Assembly (NCBI GenBank): GCA_021826655.1
Contig: JAKAZC010000004.1
Span: forward strand, 1 to 25,933
From: Actinomycetes bacterium
Lineage (GTDB): Bacteria; Actinomycetota; Acidimicrobiia; Acidimicrobiales; RAAP-2
Direction of reading: 5' to 3'
Length of the DNA: 25,933 bases
The notes beneath the pieces were generated by a model, which saw only the letters and a program-made list of their open reading frames with translations, had not been told where the DNA came from and did no database searches. The position numbers were made by a program, and so were the translations under genes. Shown one piece after another: positions 8,087 through 15,639 of this stretch (positions within the stretch are counted from its first letter, which is position 1; each line of letters begins with the position of its first letter).

Positions 8087-8092
8087 ATCCTA
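8087..8092 (-). promoter_or_regulatory. Candidate -10 for ppdK
   Basis: TAGGAT on the minus strand matches TANNNT; the predicted start lies near 8080, giving a leader of about 60 nt. No convincing -35 is visible at 16-18 nt. Confidence 0.4.
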
Positions 8093-8217
8093 CCTCCGGG
8101 CCGCGGACCGACCGGACCCTGCGACCGGGATGGGCCGGACCCCTCCGTCGGCGGTGGCCGCACCTCGTGGCAAGGAGACGCCGGCGGAGGTGGCGGCGCG
8201 GCGCGGTCCCGGCCGGG

Positions 8218-9570
8218 TCAGGCGGCGTCCATGCGCCGGCGCAGCTCCGCGAGCAGTCCGTCGACGGGCACTCGCACCTGCCCGGTGGTGTCGCGGTCCC
8301 GCACCGTCACCGCGTGGTCCTCGAGTGAGTCGAAGTCGATCGTCACGCACCACGGCGTACCGACCTCGTCCTGCCGTCGGTACCGCTTGCCGATGGACTG
8401 GGTCGTGTCGTAGTCGCACACGAAGTGGGGTTGGAGCAGGGCGAGCACCGACCGGGCCAGCGGTTCGAGGGTCTCCTTCTTCGACAGCGGGAGCACGCCC
8501 ACCTGGTACGGAGCCAGCCTCGGGTCGAGTCGCAGCACCGTGCGGGCCTCACCGCCGACCTCGTCCTCGGTGTAGGCGGCCAGCAGGAACGCCATCATCG
8601 TGCGGGTGGCGCCGGCCGCGGGCTCGATGACGTGGGGCACGTACCGCTCGTTGGCGGCCTGGTCGTAGTACTCGAGCTTCTCCCCCGATGCGGCGGCATG
8701 GGCCTTGAGGTCGAAGTCCGACCGGTTGGCGATGCCCTCCAGTTCGTCCCAGCCCCAGGGGAACAGGAACTCGACGTCGGCGGTACCCGAGGAGTAGTGG
8801 GAGAGCTCGCTGGCCTCGTGGTGCCGAAGGCGCAGCTGCGCCTCGGTCATGCCGAGCCCGAGATACCAGCGGTACCGCTCGTCGAGCCAGTACTCGAACC
8901 ACCGCTGGGCCTCGGACGGCGGCACGAAGTACTCCATCTCCATCTGCTCGAACTCGCGGGTCCGGAACACGAAGTTCTGGGGGGTGATCTCGTTGCGGAA
9001 GGACTTGCCCACCTGCGCGATGCCGAACGGCGGCTTCAACCGGGTGGTCTGCAGCACGTTCGTGAAGTTGATGAACATGCCCTGCGCCGTTTCGGGACGG
9101 AGATAGGCGACCGCACCCTCGTCCTCGACCGGGCCGGCATGGGTCTTGAACATCAGGTTGAACGCCCGGGCCTCGGTGAACTCGGTGGACCCGCATGCCG
9201 GGCACACCCCGTCGATCTTGTCCTCGCGCCACCGCTGGTGGCACGTCATACAGTCGACCAGGGGATCGGTGAACGTGGCCAGGTGCCCGGACGCCTCCCA
9301 TACCGCGGGCGGCGAGAGGATGGCCGCGTCGAGACCCACCACGTCATCCCGGCGTTGGACCATCGACTCCCACCAGGCGTTCTTGACGTTGCGCAGCAGG
9401 TTGACACCGAGCGGGCCGTAGTCGTAGGTGGAACGGAAGCCACCGTAGATCTCCGCCGATTGGAAGACGAAGCCGCGCCGCTTGCACAGACCGACCACCT
9501 TCTCCAAGAGGTCCGACCGATCGGCGGGCTCGTCGGTGGTCGTGTCGGGGCTGGCGTCCGGCTCGGGCAT
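8218..9570 (-). CDS. glyS: Glycyl-tRNA synthetase (dimeric class II type)
   Basis: Charges tRNA-Gly with glycine; 450 residues, the size of the homodimeric enzyme of actinobacteria and eukaryotes rather than the alpha2beta2 form. After a short acidic leader come the N-terminal catalytic region (VFQSAEIYGGFRSTYDYGPL) and a zinc-ribbon-like CMTC...CPAC insertion. Class II motif 2 (FRNEITPQNFVFRTREFEQM), motif 3 (GATRTMMAFLLAAYTED) and the anticodon-binding domain (from about 360, GVLPLSKKETLEPLA) follow. ATG at 9570 is the natural start; there is no Shine-Dalgarno, but TACGAT lies 8 nt upstream. It stands between the hemW terminator hairpin and ppdK, so it is probably monocistronic or reads weakly into ppdK. 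Confidence 0.97.
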   Translation of the reverse strand: MPEPDASPDTTTDEPADRSDLLEKVVGLCKRRGFVFQSAEIYGGFRSTYDYGPLGVNLLRNVKNAWWESMVQRRDDVVGLDAAILSPPAVWEASGHLATFTDPLVDCMTCHQRWREDKIDGVCPACGSTEFTEARAFNLMFKTHAGPVEDEGAVAYLRPETAQGMFINFTNVLQTTRLKPPFGIAQVGKSFRNEITPQNFVFRTREFEQMEMEYFVPPSEAQRWFEYWLDERYRWYLGLGMTEAQLRLRHHEASELSHYSSGTADVEFLFPWGWDELEGIANRSDFDLKAHAAASGEKLEYYDQAANERYVPHVIEPAAGATRTMMAFLLAAYTEDEVGGEARTVLRLDPRLAPYQVGVLPLSKKETLEPLARSVLALLQPHFVCDYDTTQSIGKRYRRQDEVGTPWCVTIDFDSLEDHAVTVRDRDTTGQVRVPVDGLLAELRRRMDAA

Positions 9571-9578
9571 AAGGTCCG

Positions 9579-9584
9579 ATCGTA
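9579..9584 (-). promoter_or_regulatory. Candidate -10 for glyS
   Basis: TACGAT on the minus strand, 8 nt before the glyS ATG. The same hexamer occurs before the TPR gene (17815) and a glycosyltransferase gene (19958). A start 6-7 nt downstream would leave a leader of 1-3 nt. Confidence 0.45.
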
Positions 9585-9617
9585 CCGGGTGCGCCCCCAC
9601 TCCCCGGTCCTGGTCCG

Positions 9618-9643
9618 CGCACGTGCCCGTCAGCCCACGTGCG
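9618..9643 (-). terminator. Hairpin straddling the hemW stop codon
   Basis: CGCACGTG (9618-9625) and CACGTGCG (9636-9643) form a perfect 8-bp stem with a 10-nt loop; the hemW TGA (9632-9630) is in the middle of the loop. The geometry is the same as at the ppdK stop. It would end the uppS-to-hemW operon just before the glyS promoter. Confidence 0.5.
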
Positions 9644-10760
9644 GGTCGACCAGGTGCCGGGTGACCGCGTTGGCCAGCAGCCTGCCCCGCACGGTGAGCA
9701 CCGCCCGGTGGTCCGAACGATCCACCAGTCCGGCCAGGTCCGGGTTGTCGGGCAGCGCGTCGGTGGGTACGCCCGTGGAGGTGCGCAGGGCCAGGGCCAG
9801 GGCCTCGAACCGGCGGCCGGCCGCGTCCAGTACCTCCTCGCCGGCCACCGTCGGCGCGTCGGCCGCCACCGCGGCCACGTACCGGTCGGGAGTGCGGACG
9901 TTCCACCACCGGCGGCCACCCCGGTGCGAGTGCGCCGATGAGCCGATGCCCCGGTAGTCACCCTGGTCCCAGTAGAGGCGGTTGTGGCGGCATTCGTGCC
10001 CCGGGAGCGCCCAATTGGAGATCTCCTCCCACCGGTAGCCGGCAGCGGACAGGATCCGATCGGCCGACTCGTACCGTTCCGCCTGCACGTCGTCGTCCGG
10101 ATGCCGGTCGGTGTCCCGTGCCAGCGGGGTACCCGGTTCGACGGTCAGGGCGTAGGCACTGACGTGCGGCGGCGGCGTAAGACCCAGAACGTCGAGCAGA
10201 CTGCGCCTCCAGTCCTCGTCGCGCTCGCCGGCGCCGCCCAGGATCAGGTCCATGTTCCACGACGCGAGGCCGGCGCCGGCGACCAGGGCGGCGGCCTCGG
10301 TCACGTGGGTCGGACCGTGGCGCCGCCCCAGGCCCTCCAGCACGTGGCCGACCGTCGACTGCACCCCGAGCGACACCCGGGTCACCCCGGCGGTCCGGTA
10401 GGCCGCGAGCAGCCCGGGGGTCACGTCCTCGGGGTTGCACTCGACGGTCACCTCGGCGCCGGCCACCACCGGCACCGACCCGAGCACCGACGCGAGCAGG
10501 TCCGCGGGCAGGCGGGACGGCGTGCCGCCACCGATGTACACCGAGGTGGCGGGGGGCATGCCTTCACGCTCGGTGGCCCGCCGCACCTCGACGACGCACG
10601 CGGCCGCGTACGCCTCCATCAGGTGGTCGCGATCGGTGTACGTGGCGAACGCGCAGTAGTCGCACCGGTGCCGGCAGAACGGAACGTGGAGGTAGACGCC
10701 GAACGGCGCGGCCCCGTCCACGTCCCGACCGCCAGCGTCGGCTCCCATGCCCGTGGTCAC
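9630..10760 (-). CDS. hemW: Radical SAM heme chaperone HemW
   Basis: HemW, long annotated as oxygen-independent coproporphyrinogen oxidase, binds heme and passes it to target proteins. It has 376 residues. The radical SAM cluster motif CxxxCxxC is C29, C33 and C36 (CRHRCDYC), followed by AF and not by the extra cysteine of true HemN. This favours HemW. Other marks are VYIGGGTPSRL, the EVTVECNPED strand, VSLGVQS, WNMDLILGG and the C-terminal HemW domain (WDQGDYRGIGSSAHS). GTG at 10760 overlaps the phr stop as GTGA; an in-frame ATG at 10748 is the alternative. It is the last gene of the uppS-recO-phr operon and ends in a hairpin. Confidence 0.93.
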   Translation of the reverse strand: MTTGMGADAGGRDVDGAAPFGVYLHVPFCRHRCDYCAFATYTDRDHLMEAYAAACVVEVRRATEREGMPPATSVYIGGGTPSRLPADLLASVLGSVPVVAGAEVTVECNPEDVTPGLLAAYRTAGVTRVSLGVQSTVGHVLEGLGRRHGPTHVTEAAALVAGAGLASWNMDLILGGAGERDEDWRRSLLDVLGLTPPPHVSAYALTVEPGTPLARDTDRHPDDDVQAERYESADRILSAAGYRWEEISNWALPGHECRHNRLYWDQGDYRGIGSSAHSHRGGRRWWNVRTPDRYVAAVAADAPTVAGEEVLDAAGRRFEALALALRTSTGVPTDALPDNPDLAGLVDRSDHRAVLTVRGRLLANAVTRHLVDPHVG

Positions 10761-12145
10761 GACGGTCCAGCCGCGCCGGTGGTGCCGCTGGTGGCGGCGG
10801 CCTCGCTCCACCGGGCCAGGGCGTCGAGCCGCTCCACGGCATGGTCGACGATCGGGCCCGGATAGCGGGGTGACCCGTGCTCGGGCACGTACCGGGCCAC
10901 GTAGACCTCCTCGGGATCGAAGCGCCCGGCCTGCCGGTCGGGGCTGAACACCCGGTGGAACGGTGCGGCGTCCGTGCCGGTGCCGGCCACCCACTGCCAC
11001 CCGTGGTTGTTGGAGGCGAGGTCCCCGTCGACGAGCTGGTCGAGGAACCACGCGGCACCCCGCCGCCAGTCGACGTGCAGATCCTTGACCAGGAAGGACG
11101 CCGTCAGCATGCGTACCCGGTTGTGCATCCACCCCTCGGCCCGGAGCTGGCGCATCCCGGCGTCCACCAGTGGGAAGCCGGTGCGACCTTCGGTCCAGGC
11201 CTCGAATCGGGCGTCGGCCTCGGGCCCGGTGTCCCACCGGAGCAGCCGGCCCGCCGGCACCAGCGGCTCCCACGCCGACCCCGGGCGGTGCCACAGGACG
11301 TCGGCGTAGAACTCCCGCCACGCCAGCTCCGAGCGGAACGCGTCGCCGGAGGCGCCGGGCGGGGTCCGGTCCAGGACCTGGCGGGGGTGGATGGAGCCGA
11401 ACCGGAGGTGCGGCGAGAGCCGGGACGTGCCGGCCCGGTCGGGCCGGTCGCGGTCCTCGGCGTAACGGGCCGCCGGGCCGTCGAGGAATGCGTCGAGCAG
11501 TCGAACCGCTGCCGACTCCCCCGCAGCAGGCAGGTGGGGGGCGACCGCATCCGGGTCGGGATCGAGTTCGTCGAGGGTGACATCGGATGTGGCGCTCACC
11601 CAGACCACCCCGGCCGGCGCCTCGGCCGGCGCCGGCCAACCATGGGCCGACCAGGCCCTCCGGAACGGGGTGAACACGCGGTAGGGGCGACCCGTCGCGG
11701 TCACGACGCGGCCCGGTGCCACCGCATAGGGCGACCCCACCAGTCGGAGTGACCGGCCCGATGCTGCGAGGCCCTCCCCCACCCGGGCATCGCGCCGTCG
11801 ACCGTAGGGGGCGCAGTCGCCCGAGGCGAACACGACGGTCGCCCCCGTCTCGGCCGCCACGGCGACCACGGCCGCCTCAGGCCGGCCCCGGCGCAGGGTG
11901 AGGGCGCCGCCCAACGAGTCGTCGAGCGCCGCCAGGGTGCGCACCAGGTAGGCCCGACGGTTGGGCCCGGCCGATGCCAGCAGGCCGTCGTCGGCCACGA
12001 AGAGCGGGAGCACGGGGCCCCCGAGGGCCCGGGCCTCGTCGACGGCGGCCAGGAGCGCCGGGTGGTCCGCGAGCCGGAGGTCGCGGCGGAACCAGAGGAT
12101 CACGGGGGGAGGGGTGCCGGGCCGTAGCGGAGAGGGATGCGTCAC
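10757..12145 (-). CDS. phr: Deoxyribodipyrimidine photolyase
   Basis: Light-driven repair of UV-induced cyclobutane pyrimidine dimers; 462 residues, typical of class I CPD photolyases. The N-terminal antenna-binding domain starts with VILWFRRDLRLADHPALL. The C-terminal helical FAD domain carries the family's strongest blocks: LSPHLRFGSIHPRQV, ELAWREFYADVL, FPLVDAGMRQLRAEGWMHNR and NNHGWQWVAGTGTD, which holds tryptophans of the electron-transfer region. A cryptochrome is less likely given how typical the DNA-binding segments are. The start is uncertain: GTG at 12145, 16 bases after recO, adds 14 residues before the domain; a GTG at 12103 starts right at it. Its stop overlaps hemW. Its place next to recO groups two repair genes. 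Confidence 0.95.
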   Translation of the reverse strand: MTHPSPLRPGTPPPVILWFRRDLRLADHPALLAAVDEARALGGPVLPLFVADDGLLASAGPNRRAYLVRTLAALDDSLGGALTLRRGRPEAAVVAVAAETGATVVFASGDCAPYGRRRDARVGEGLAASGRSLRLVGSPYAVAPGRVVTATGRPYRVFTPFRRAWSAHGWPAPAEAPAGVVWVSATSDVTLDELDPDPDAVAPHLPAAGESAAVRLLDAFLDGPAARYAEDRDRPDRAGTSRLSPHLRFGSIHPRQVLDRTPPGASGDAFRSELAWREFYADVLWHRPGSAWEPLVPAGRLLRWDTGPEADARFEAWTEGRTGFPLVDAGMRQLRAEGWMHNRVRMLTASFLVKDLHVDWRRGAAWFLDQLVDGDLASNNHGWQWVAGTGTDAAPFHRVFSPDRQAGRFDPEEVYVARYVPEHGSPRYPGPIVDHAVERLDALARWSEAAATSGTTGAAGPS

Positions 12146-12161
12146 CGGCGCCCGGTCCCGG

Positions 12162-12887
12162 TCAGGAGACCTGGCCGGCCCGGACCGACCGCAGGCGCCG
12201 GTCGAGGTGGGCCTCCACGGCATCGGTGGCCAGCGCCGCCACCTCGTCGGTGGCGGCCGAGCGCGGTTCGGCCAGCACGCCGGACAGCCCACCCCCGAGT
12301 GTCCGGCGCAGCAGCGCCAGCCCGCCGGGCGACAGCGGCCGGCCCCGGCGGCACGACCGGCACAGTACGCCGCCCTCTACGATGTCGAAGGCGATCAGTT
12401 GCCCCTCGTCGTCCTCGCCGCACGACACGCAACCGTCGAGCAGGGGAGCCGAGCCCTCGAGGGCGAGGACCTTGAGGAAGAAGGCGGGCACGACCATGGG
12501 CGAGTTGCGCCCGGCCAGTGCCGCGATCGCCCGAACCGTCATCTGGTAGAGGCGGGGATCGGCGTGGCGCTCCTGGCCGACCTGGTCGACCAGTTCGAGC
12601 ATGGACAGCCCGGAAGACATGCGGTCGAGGTCCTCGCGCACCGCCCGGAAGGTGTCGATGGCCTCGACCTGGTTGACGGTGTCGAGGTCGCCCCGGCCCT
12701 GCCACCCGAGCAGTGCGACATGGCTGAGCGGCTCCAGCCGGGACCCGAACTTTGACGTCGTGCGACGCACGCCCTTGGCCACGGCCCGGACCTTGCCGTG
12801 GTGCTCGGTCATCAGGGTCACGATGCGGTCCGCCTCACCCAGCCGGATGGTACGGAGCACCACTCCCCGGTCGCGGAACTGGGTCAT
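12162..12887 (-). CDS. recO: DNA repair protein RecO
   Basis: Recombination mediator that, with RecR, loads RecA onto SSB-coated DNA; 241 residues. The N-terminal OB fold begins with FRDRGVVLRTIRLGEADRIV and includes HHGKVRAVAKGVRR. The helical middle and the C-terminal zinc-binding pairs CVSC (about 152-155) and CRSC (about 176-179) are complete. ATG at 12887 overlaps the stop of the preceding small membrane protein as ATGA, so translation is coupled. The recO-uppS pairing is typical of actinobacteria, where the two genes are near neighbours; here one extra gene separates them. Confidence 0.95.
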   Translation of the reverse strand: MTQFRDRGVVLRTIRLGEADRIVTLMTEHHGKVRAVAKGVRRTTSKFGSRLEPLSHVALLGWQGRGDLDTVNQVEAIDTFRAVREDLDRMSSGLSMLELVDQVGQERHADPRLYQMTVRAIAALAGRNSPMVVPAFFLKVLALEGSAPLLDGCVSCGEDDEGQLIAFDIVEGGVLCRSCRRGRPLSPGGLALLRRTLGGGLSGVLAEPRSAATDEVAALATDAVEAHLDRRLRSVRAGQVS

Positions 12888-13228
12888 CGTCGGGTGCCAG
12901 GCCCTCCGGCCGGGTCGCCGTCGACGCCGTCGTCACCCGGGGCCGTCCCTCCGTCGCCGTGCAGGGCCGACAGGGGCACGGGGTCGAGGTCGGGACGGTT
13001 GAACCGCGGTCCCGGTCGTCCCGGTCGGCGGCCGCCCACCAGGTTCCCGACGCCGATCATGACCACCAGGACGGCCGGGATCACGACGAACGGGGCCGCA
13101 GCGGTGAACCCGGCGTGCCAGGCCACTACCACACCGGCGTAGACGATCAGGCCGACGATCCATCCGGTCGTGATCCACACACCCCCGGCGTCGTCGCGTA
13201 TCCGTTCGGGCGTGCTAGCGCTCCTCAC
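12884..13228 (-). CDS. Small two-TM membrane protein between uppS and recO
   Basis: A protein of 114 residues that I do not recognise. It has a short charged N-terminus, then two hydrophobic helices (about residues 20-38 WIVGLIVYAGVVVAWHAG, and 44-64 APFVVIPAVLVVMIGVGNLV). A hydrophilic, Pro/Gly/Asp-rich tail follows, starting with arginines (GGRRPGRPGPR), so the tail is probably cytoplasmic. Its GTG overlaps the uppS stop (GTGA) and its stop overlaps the recO start (ATGA). The double coupling argues that it is a real gene and expressed with both neighbours. A role next to UppS at the membrane is possible but unsupported. Confidence 0.75.
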   Translation of the reverse strand: MRSASTPERIRDDAGGVWITTGWIVGLIVYAGVVVAWHAGFTAAAPFVVIPAVLVVMIGVGNLVGGRRPGRPGPRFNRPDLDPVPLSALHGDGGTAPGDDGVDGDPAGGPGTRR

Positions 13229-13992
13229 GTCACGCCTCCGTACCGGCGTTGCCGGCGCTGGAAATCACGCACGGCCGCGAACAGGTGGGTTCGGCGGAAA
13301 TCGGGCCACAGCACGTCGTCGAAGACGAGCTCGCTGTAGGCCAATTGCCACAGCAGGAAGTTGGAGACCCGGTGTTCGCCCGACGTGCGGATCACCAGGT
13401 CCGGGTCGGGCTGGTCGGGGAAGTAGAGGTGGGAGCGGATGGCCCGCTCGGTGACCTTCTCCGGCCGGACGCCTTCGGACACCAGTGCCTGCACGGCGTC
13501 CACGATCTCGGCGCGCCCGCCGTAGTTGAACGCCATGGTCAGCGTGCAGCGTCGGTTGTCCCGGGTCAGCTCTATGGACTCGTCCATCCGCCGCAGCACC
13601 CGCTTCGGCACCCGCCAGTCGCGCCGGCCGGCGAAACGGATGCGGACACCCTTGTCGTTCAGCTCGTCCCGGCGCCGGATCAGGAGGCTCTCGTTGAATC
13701 CCATCAGGTAGCGGACCTCGTCGGGTGGACGGCGCCAGTTCTCGGTGGAGAACGCGTACATGGTGATCCACGGGATCCCGAGATCCAGCGCGCCTTCGAC
13801 CGCGTCGAGCAGTGCGGCCTCGCCCGCGGCGTGGCCCTCGGTGCGGGGCAGGCCGCGCCGCGCCGCCCATCGGCCGTTGCCGTCCATCACGCACGCGACG
13901 TGTGCCGGGATCGGCCCGTCGGAGACCTCCGCCGCGGTCAGGACCTCGTCCCGGCCGCCGGCGTCCACGGCACCCCCCTGATCACTGTCCAC
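13225..13992 (-). CDS. uppS: Isoprenyl transferase (undecaprenyl diphosphate synthase type)
   Basis: cis-Prenyltransferase that condenses isopentenyl diphosphate onto an allylic primer to make the polyprenyl carrier for cell-wall glycans; 255 residues. Conserved blocks are HVACVMDGNGRWAARRGLPR (with the catalytic Asp), the FSTENW segment (YAFSTENWRRPPDEV), FNYGGRAEI, and RTSGEHRVSNFLLWQ followed by YSELVFDDVLWPDF. Product chain length cannot be read from sequence alone. Two starts compete. GTG at 13992 has TAGGTT 6 nt upstream, a leaderless arrangement. GTG at 13968 has AGGGGGG at good distance. It heads the operon with the small membrane gene, recO, phr and hemW, and is divergent from the TSUP gene. 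Confidence 0.95.
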   Translation of the reverse strand: MDSDQGGAVDAGGRDEVLTAAEVSDGPIPAHVACVMDGNGRWAARRGLPRTEGHAAGEAALLDAVEGALDLGIPWITMYAFSTENWRRPPDEVRYLMGFNESLLIRRRDELNDKGVRIRFAGRRDWRVPKRVLRRMDESIELTRDNRRCTLTMAFNYGGRAEIVDAVQALVSEGVRPEKVTERAIRSHLYFPDQPDPDLVIRTSGEHRVSNFLLWQLAYSELVFDDVLWPDFRRTHLFAAVRDFQRRQRRYGGVT

Positions 13993-13998
13993 CCTGCG

Positions 13999-14004
13999 AA
14001 CCTA
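13999..14004 (-). promoter_or_regulatory. Candidate -10 for the uppS operon
   Basis: TAGGTT on the minus strand followed by exactly 6 nt and then GTG at 13992, which would make the start codon the transcript's first bases. No clear -35. Confidence 0.4.
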
Positions 14005-14071
14005 TCCCGTCGGCCGCACCGACCGTGCCGGCGGCGCGGGCCGCCGGAGGTGCACCGGTGGGCGCCGATGG

Positions 14072-14100
14072 TTGAGCCGCCGCCCAGTGGCGACTAGACC
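14072..14100 (+). promoter_or_regulatory. Candidate promoter of the TSUP gene
   Basis: TTGAGC (14072-14077), a 17-nt spacer, TAGACC (14095-14100), then 6 nt to the ATG. This is the best two-box promoter seen here, though the -10 lacks its last T. It would give a leaderless mRNA. Confidence 0.45.
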
Positions 14101-14106
14101 CTCCCC

Positions 14107-14865
14107 ATGACCCCGTGGGCCGCCCTGGCCATCTTCGCCGCAGGGCTCGGTGCCGGGACCGTCAACGTGATCGTCGGCTCTGGGTCGCTGATCACCTTCC
14201 CGACGTTGCTGGCGCTGGGCTACCCGCCGGTGCTCGCGAACGTCACCAACAACGTCGGCCTGGTGCCCGGCAGCATCAGCGCCGTGCACGCCTACCGCCG
14301 CGAGCTGGCCGGCCAGCGGGCCCGGATGATCACGCTGGGACCCGCCTCACTGGCCGGCGGTGTCACCGGCGCGGTGATCCTCCTCGCACTCCCCCACAGT
14401 GTGTTCAAGGCCGCCGTGCCGGTACTCGTCCTGGGGGCCGCGCTCCTGATGGGGGTCCAGCCCCGCGTGACCCGGTGGCTGGCCGCCCGGGGCGATCGTC
14501 ACGTGCACGGTGGTGCGCCGCTCGTGATCGGCGTCTTCGTCACCGGGGTCTACGGCGGCTACTTCGGCGCCGCACAGGGTGTCATCCTCATGTCACTGCT
14601 GGCCATCTTCATCGACGACGACCTCCAGCGCCTGAACGGGACCAAGAACGCGCTGGCCCTGACCGTAAACGGGGTGGCCGGGGTGGTCTTCGTCCTGGTG
14701 GCACACGTCTCCTGGTCGGTGGCCGTGCTGATCGCCCTGGGATCCGTCATCGGCGGACAACTCGGCGGTCACTACGGCCGCCGGCTGCCTGCCGGCGTGC
14801 TCCGGGCGTGCGTCGTGGTGGTCGGCGTGTCGGTCTCGATCGTCCTCTTCGTGGCCTGGCGCTGA
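14107..14865 (+). CDS. TSUP (TauE/SafE) family membrane permease
   Basis: A 252-residue polytopic membrane protein of the TauE/SafE family, whose members export or import sulfite, sulfoacetate, thiosulfate and similar anions. The first half has the signature GLGAGTVNVIVGSGSLITFP and TNNVGLVPG. The second repeat has GVYGGYFGAAQGVILM and GTKNALALTVNGVAG. Together with the C-terminal VIGGQLGGHYGRRLP this gives about eight hydrophobic segments in two halves, as expected. The exact substrate is not readable. It starts a plus-strand unit, divergent from uppS, and its TGA shares one base with the ATG of the cysteine-rich gene (TGATG), so those two are probably made together. Confidence 0.9.
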   Translation: MTPWAALAIFAAGLGAGTVNVIVGSGSLITFPTLLALGYPPVLANVTNNVGLVPGSISAVHAYRRELAGQRARMITLGPASLAGGVTGAVILLALPHSVFKAAVPVLVLGAALLMGVQPRVTRWLAARGDRHVHGGAPLVIGVFVTGVYGGYFGAAQGVILMSLLAIFIDDDLQRLNGTKNALALTVNGVAGVVFVLVAHVSWSVAVLIALGSVIGGQLGGHYGRRLPAGVLRACVVVVGVSVSIVLFVAWR

Positions 14866-15563
14866 TGGGTGCCGAACGGGCCGACGGGCACCGGACCGGG
14901 TCCGGCTCCGACGCCCCGATGACCGAGATCGTCCACGCCGGCACCACCTGGCGTTTCGACGACGCCTTCCTCTCGTCGGCCTGGACCTGCATCTGGGGCC
15001 GGGGCTGCCTCGGCATCCTGGACGAACCCGCGGCCGACCTCGGCCATGGCTGCTGCTCGGTGGGGGCGGAGCTCGACGGCATCGAAGAGGCCATGCGCGT
15101 CTCGGCCCTCGCGGACACGCTCCCGTCCGACCGGTTCCAATTCCACGCCGAGGCGGCGGGTGGCGGCATCTTCGCCGACGACGCCCGGTGGGCCACCCGG
15201 GTCGTCGACGGAGCCTGCATCTTCCTCAACCGGCCCGGGTTCGCCGGCGGGTCCGGCTGCGCGCTCCACCTGGCCGCCCGGGACGCCGATGAGCCGCCGC
15301 TCGACTGGAAGCCCTCGGTGTGCTGGCAGCTCCCGGTGAAGGTCGACTGGTCGGACGACGGCGCCGGAGGCGAGGTGGCGACGGTACGGTCCTGGCGACG
15401 GGCCGACTGGGGGCCCGAGGGCGAGACAATGGCATGGTGCTGCACGGAGGGCGAACTCGCCTACGTCGGGGACCGTCCGGTCGTCGAGTCGCTCGCCGAC
15501 GAGATCGAGGCACTCGTCGGGACCCCCGTCTACGTCGAGCTGCGCCGGCGCCTGGCCCCGTGA
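14865..15563 (+). CDS. Cysteine-rich protein coupled to the TSUP gene
   Basis: A 232-residue soluble protein with nine cysteines: CIWGRGC, a CC pair soon after (HGCCSVGAEL), single cysteines in DGACIFLNRPG, GSGCALH and WKPSVCWQLP, and a last CC (MAWCCTEGE). The order (clustered Cys, then C-x-F-L, G-C-x-x-H, K-P-x-x-C-x-x-x-P) recalls DUF3109/YkgJ-type proteins thought to chelate iron or zinc. That match is from memory of the pattern, so it is an inference. No signal peptide or TM helix. ATG at 14865 is chosen because it overlaps the TSUP stop; a second in-frame ATG at 14919 lies nearer the conserved part. A strong hairpin follows 35 bases downstream. Confidence 0.75.
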   Translation: MGAERADGHRTGSGSDAPMTEIVHAGTTWRFDDAFLSSAWTCIWGRGCLGILDEPAADLGHGCCSVGAELDGIEEAMRVSALADTLPSDRFQFHAEAAGGGIFADDARWATRVVDGACIFLNRPGFAGGSGCALHLAARDADEPPLDWKPSVCWQLPVKVDWSDDGAGGEVATVRSWRRADWGPEGETMAWCCTEGELAYVGDRPVVESLADEIEALVGTPVYVELRRRLAP

Positions 15564-15598
15564 ACGGGTGCTCCCGGTCCGACCGCACCGGGACGCCC

Positions 15599-15623
15599 GC
15601 GGCCCCGGAGGTGTCGGGGCCGC
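15599..15623 (+). terminator. Hairpin after the TSUP/cysteine-rich unit
   Basis: GCGGCCCCG (15599-15607) and CGGGGCCGC (15615-15623) form a perfect 9-bp stem with a 7-nt loop, ending 4 bases before the candidate dinG -10. It lacks a U-tract. It is the longest perfect terminator-like stem in the window. Confidence 0.55.
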
Positions 15624-15627
15624 CCGG

Positions 15628-15633
15628 TAGTGT
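15628..15633 (+). promoter_or_regulatory. Candidate -10 for the dinG-like gene
   Basis: TAGTGT followed by exactly 6 nt and the ATG at 15640, a leaderless arrangement. The -35 position would fall inside the upstream hairpin; no consensus -35 is seen. Confidence 0.45.
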
Positions 15634-15639
15634 CGGCGG

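Noticed and set aside
5485..8328. 947-codon plus-strand frame antisense to ppdK
   Set aside because: Long antisense frames are common in GC-rich genes; the minus strand is a full PPDK with catalytic motifs.
10761..11639. N-terminal extension of hemW of nearly 300 residues
   Set aside because: It is the phr gene in another frame; the radical SAM domain begins soon after 10760.
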